Positions 34,155 through 36,492 of a stretch of 36,492 bases of DNA are shown in pieces. The stretch lies in contig CANQFM010000030.1 of assembly GCA_947598825.1 (NCBI GenBank), positions 1-36,492 of the forward strand, read 5' to 3'. A program made the position numbers and the translations under genes. How positions within the stretch are numbered: the first letter of the stretch is position 1; the number at the start of each line of letters is the position of its first letter. The notes under the pieces were generated by a model. That model did not search any database and was not told the origin of the DNA. It saw nothing but the letters and a program-made list of their open reading frames with translations. The stretch is from an uncultured Eisenbergiella sp. (GTDB lineage Bacteria > Bacillota > Clostridia > Lachnospirales > Lachnospiraceae).

Positions 34155-35353
34155 TACTAACTCTAAAAATACAGCATCTTTGTTCATTATACCTCATATG
34201 TAAATTGTTTATAATCATTCTTAATATAGTCTATCGTTGTGCAATTATTTAATTTTATTTTTATTTTAAAATAATTGGGTCCGGTTTTCAACATATAATT
34301 TGCGAAAAATTTCATATTGTTTTTTATTCATTAATTTGCATTTATTCATTTAGTATATTTTGTATCTTTTGCATAAATTTATTGTTCATTCCATAAATGC
34401 TTTTATGAATGTTTGCGTGATTGAAATTATTTATTTTAATTATAACAATTTTCAAGAATTTCCACATTCGAAATACCGCTTATTTGAATGTGAATTCTAA
34501 ATATATCACGATTAGAAATAAAGATCTCACACTCCGAGAATTTCGAGCAATTTTTAATGCAATATACATTAAACTACAGACTAACCAGCAAATCAGCTAG
34601 GAACACACCCATTAAATTGGGGTAACATCGTTTATTTCTACAGTTATAAAAATACCATCTTTATTTACCCCCTATGTACCGTATTCGCTTTCCATACTGA
34701 ATAAATTTGCAGACACTCCCTCTGCACGCAAAGCTATAAATAAAAGAGCGCTTTTCCATTCATCAATACGGCAATTACTCCCTAATGATTTCTCCTCTGC
34801 CAATTGAATATGCTAGCTCTAATATAATTGATACTTTCTAATATTAGTTTTACCCTTTCCAAAGTTCGAAGTAACAGTATCTTATAGAGACATTTAATTC
34901 CCAAAACTATAGGAAGACTGTTCTATAGTATTAACAAGGGGCGGCCCTTTTCAGATTCTAGGAATTTATCTTGTTGTCTGTCCTTACTCTCATGTTCTCC
35001 ATGTAGACTTTACCTCCTGTCAAGAAGATGGTGGCCTTCCAGCAACAATATTCTAACCATTACAATCAGATGGCGCTCAATTCCAGCACCTACAGTCAAG
35101 CATACACAAAGGAAATTACGACAACCCTGCCTAGGGACAACACCGCTCTATGAAACCCGTTATCCGATTTGCCGAAAAGTTGTCAGTAACTGTTGGGCAA
35201 TAATCATAACCATCAGTTAAGTGAAGTAGTAATCTGCAAATAAAAAGTCAAGCAGAAATTTGTGAACTTTGAAAATTTTATACAGGTTGAATAAAAAGTA
35301 CAAAAACCAGACCACCGCAGGACACTGGCCTGATAAAGAAACTGGTATTCTCT
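34155..35353. other. AT-rich non-coding stretch of about 1.2 kb
   Basis: No open frame here looks like a gene. It contains a long imperfect hairpin at 34455-34498, a small one ACTATAG/CTATAGT (34906-34929), and AAGGG-GCGG-CCCTT (34936-34949) followed by a short T-run. The part from about 34930 to 35350 is less AT-rich and is probably the outer flank of the IS110 copy or another decayed element. Confidence 0.5.
34455..34498. other. Long imperfect hairpin in the non-coding stretch
   Basis: AGAATT-tc-CACATTC-g-AAATA (34455-34475) pairs with TATTTGAATGTGAATTCT (34481-34498) around the loop CCGCT. The stem is about 18 pairs with two small bulges. It could be a structured RNA, a terminator without a T-run, or a recombination site. 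Confidence 0.55.
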
Positions 35354-36492
35354 TTAGTTTTCTCCCGTTTCGGCCACGGAAGCAAGGTATCCCCTTACCT
35401 GTCCGTAATAAATGCAAAGAGACTTGTTCGCTCCTGCAGTTATGTAGACGTAGTAAGGCTTGCCCTGTGCCCGTTTCTTGTCCATGAAAGCATAGACGGG
35501 ATCATCAGCGGGCGAACGCTTGATAAGACTGTCCATGATCTGGAAAAGTGTCTTACGCAGGCTTGGAGTGCCATTCTTGGTTGTAGGTACGCTTTTCTGG
35601 ATGCACTGTCCTGAATCATTCTTTCCAGGATCACCCCCGGCAAAGGCAGTCAGTGCTTCGCGGTGCGTGAAACGCGTCACATCCCCGATTTCAGCCATGA
35701 GCTATGGTCCTAGGGTGGGGCCGACGCCGTTCATCGTCATGACAACCGGGTATTCTGGCAGTGTGGATGCAGCGTCATCTATTTTCCGGCGCAGGGTTTC
35801 CAAGGTTTCAGATGCGGTACTCAGCACGGCCACGGCCTAGCGGATTAGCAGTTTTGTGCTGTCATCCTTAGGAAATACGGCAATCAGGTCAGAGGAGACC
35901 TGATAGATCTTTTTCGCTTTATCAGCGCTAAAATTATAACCTTTACGTCTGCACCAGTTCTGGTAGTGTTCCGTAAAGGCCGCCAGTGACCTGGAGCGGA
36001 CACAGTCTACATGCCAGTAGGTGTGTACAAAATCCACCCACTTCTGGCTGTCGTCACTCCTTGCGGGACTGTCAAAGAAGTTGTTTGCACCCGGATAGGT
36101 CTGGTCAAGCAGGGCAATAAGGTTGTTCTTCATGGCGTTCTTCTGTGCCATGTAAAAACCGAACTGTCGGTTCAAGGTTTTGAGTTGGTTATGTGTTTTG
36201 TCCATGTTCCCATATTGCTTCAATTTTGCCCAACGGTCAAAAGTGTAACAGGCGATTTTGGGGGAATCAGCCTTGTCTGTCTTGGAAGTGCGCAGAGAAT
36301 CGTCGCCGAAATTCTTGATAAGGATGGAGCTTACAGCGCTGACAAAGATGCCGGCGTCAGAAAGCCATGTGGCGACCGGCTCATAGTATCTGCCAGTGTA
36401 CTCCATGCAGACTTTGAGTGTGTGAAACGAATTCTGTAAATACAGATCTTCTATGATAATTGTCAAGGCTGAGAGCATGAAAAAGGTTCTCG
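35354..36492 (-). pseudogene. IS110-family transposase, interrupted by two amber codons and cut by the window edge
   Basis: One continuous reading frame with IS110 features: CMEYTGRYYEPVATWL, SLRTSKTDKADSPKIACYTF (the DEDD-domain Glu and Asp region), then a C-terminal Transposase_20 domain with MTMNGVGPTLGP, AEIGDVTRF, AFAGGDPGKNDSG (Ser of the active site), SLRKTLFQIMDSLIK, YAFMDKKRAQGKPYYVY and TAGANKSLCIYYG. TAG codons interrupt it at 35837-35839 (after KLLIR) and 35702-35704 (after TLGP); no frameshift was found. The N-terminus, with the first catalytic Asp, lies beyond the window. TAG is used as a normal stop elsewhere here, so this is decay. Confidence 0.88.

Noticed and set aside
34930-35220. 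Remnant of another transposase in the flank of the IS110 copy
   Set aside because: Six-frame reading gives short peptides with several stops and no segment I can match to a transposase family.

Overview
The window looks like chromosome from a Gram-positive, gut-type Clostridia, most likely Lachnospiraceae (inference). The grounds are strong GGAGG ribosome sites, consensus TTGACA/TATAAT promoters, ECF vitamin transporters, PadR/DUF1700/DUF4097 and PspC genes, and decayed IS30 and IS110 copies. Positions 1 to about 24960 are GC-rich, densely coded and largely ordinary. From about 25000 to 35350 the DNA is clearly AT-rich, punctuated by decayed mobile DNA, and reads as an acquired island.

Layout. 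Positions 366-3179 (+) hold trkA-trkH, a potassium uptake pair. Positions 13086 down to 3212 (-) form a likely run: a MarR regulator, a heterodimeric ABC exporter, a GH106-like glycosidase, a GH29 alpha-L-fucosidase and a cardiolipin synthase. Three strong hairpins lie between the two glycosidases. Positions 13380-14903 (+) hold an ECF substrate-binding subunit and a pyridoxal kinase (vitamin B6 salvage). Positions 19045 down to 14919 (-) hold padR, DUF1700, DUF4097, pspC, a KdpD-like kinase and a KdpE-like regulator, which look like an envelope or osmotic stress operon. Positions 22192 down to 19210 (-) hold putP, a DUF1624 membrane protein and a FolT-like folate ECF subunit. Two unrelated-strand DUF4143 ATPases then face each other tail to tail (22401-24962).

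The island core is a tight five-gene minus-strand operon (33271 down to 26665). It encodes a tandem-duplicated ATP-grasp ligase, a STAS-GHKL ATPase with a zinc-knuckle-like C-terminus, an orotate-PRTase-like protein, a calcineurin-type metallophosphoesterase fused to a second PRTase-like domain, and the flavin-dependent thymidylate synthase ThyX. I know no named system with this composition. Its parts suggest synthesis or recycling of a nucleotide-like or peptide-ligated metabolite, controlled by an ATPase switch, possibly in stress or phage conflict. It is bounded by an IS30 remnant on one side. On the other are an IS200/IS605-like hairpin element lacking a transposase (directly upstream of the first gene), a diverged second copy of its end, a 1.2 kb non-coding AT-rich stretch, and an IS110 pseudogene running off the window.
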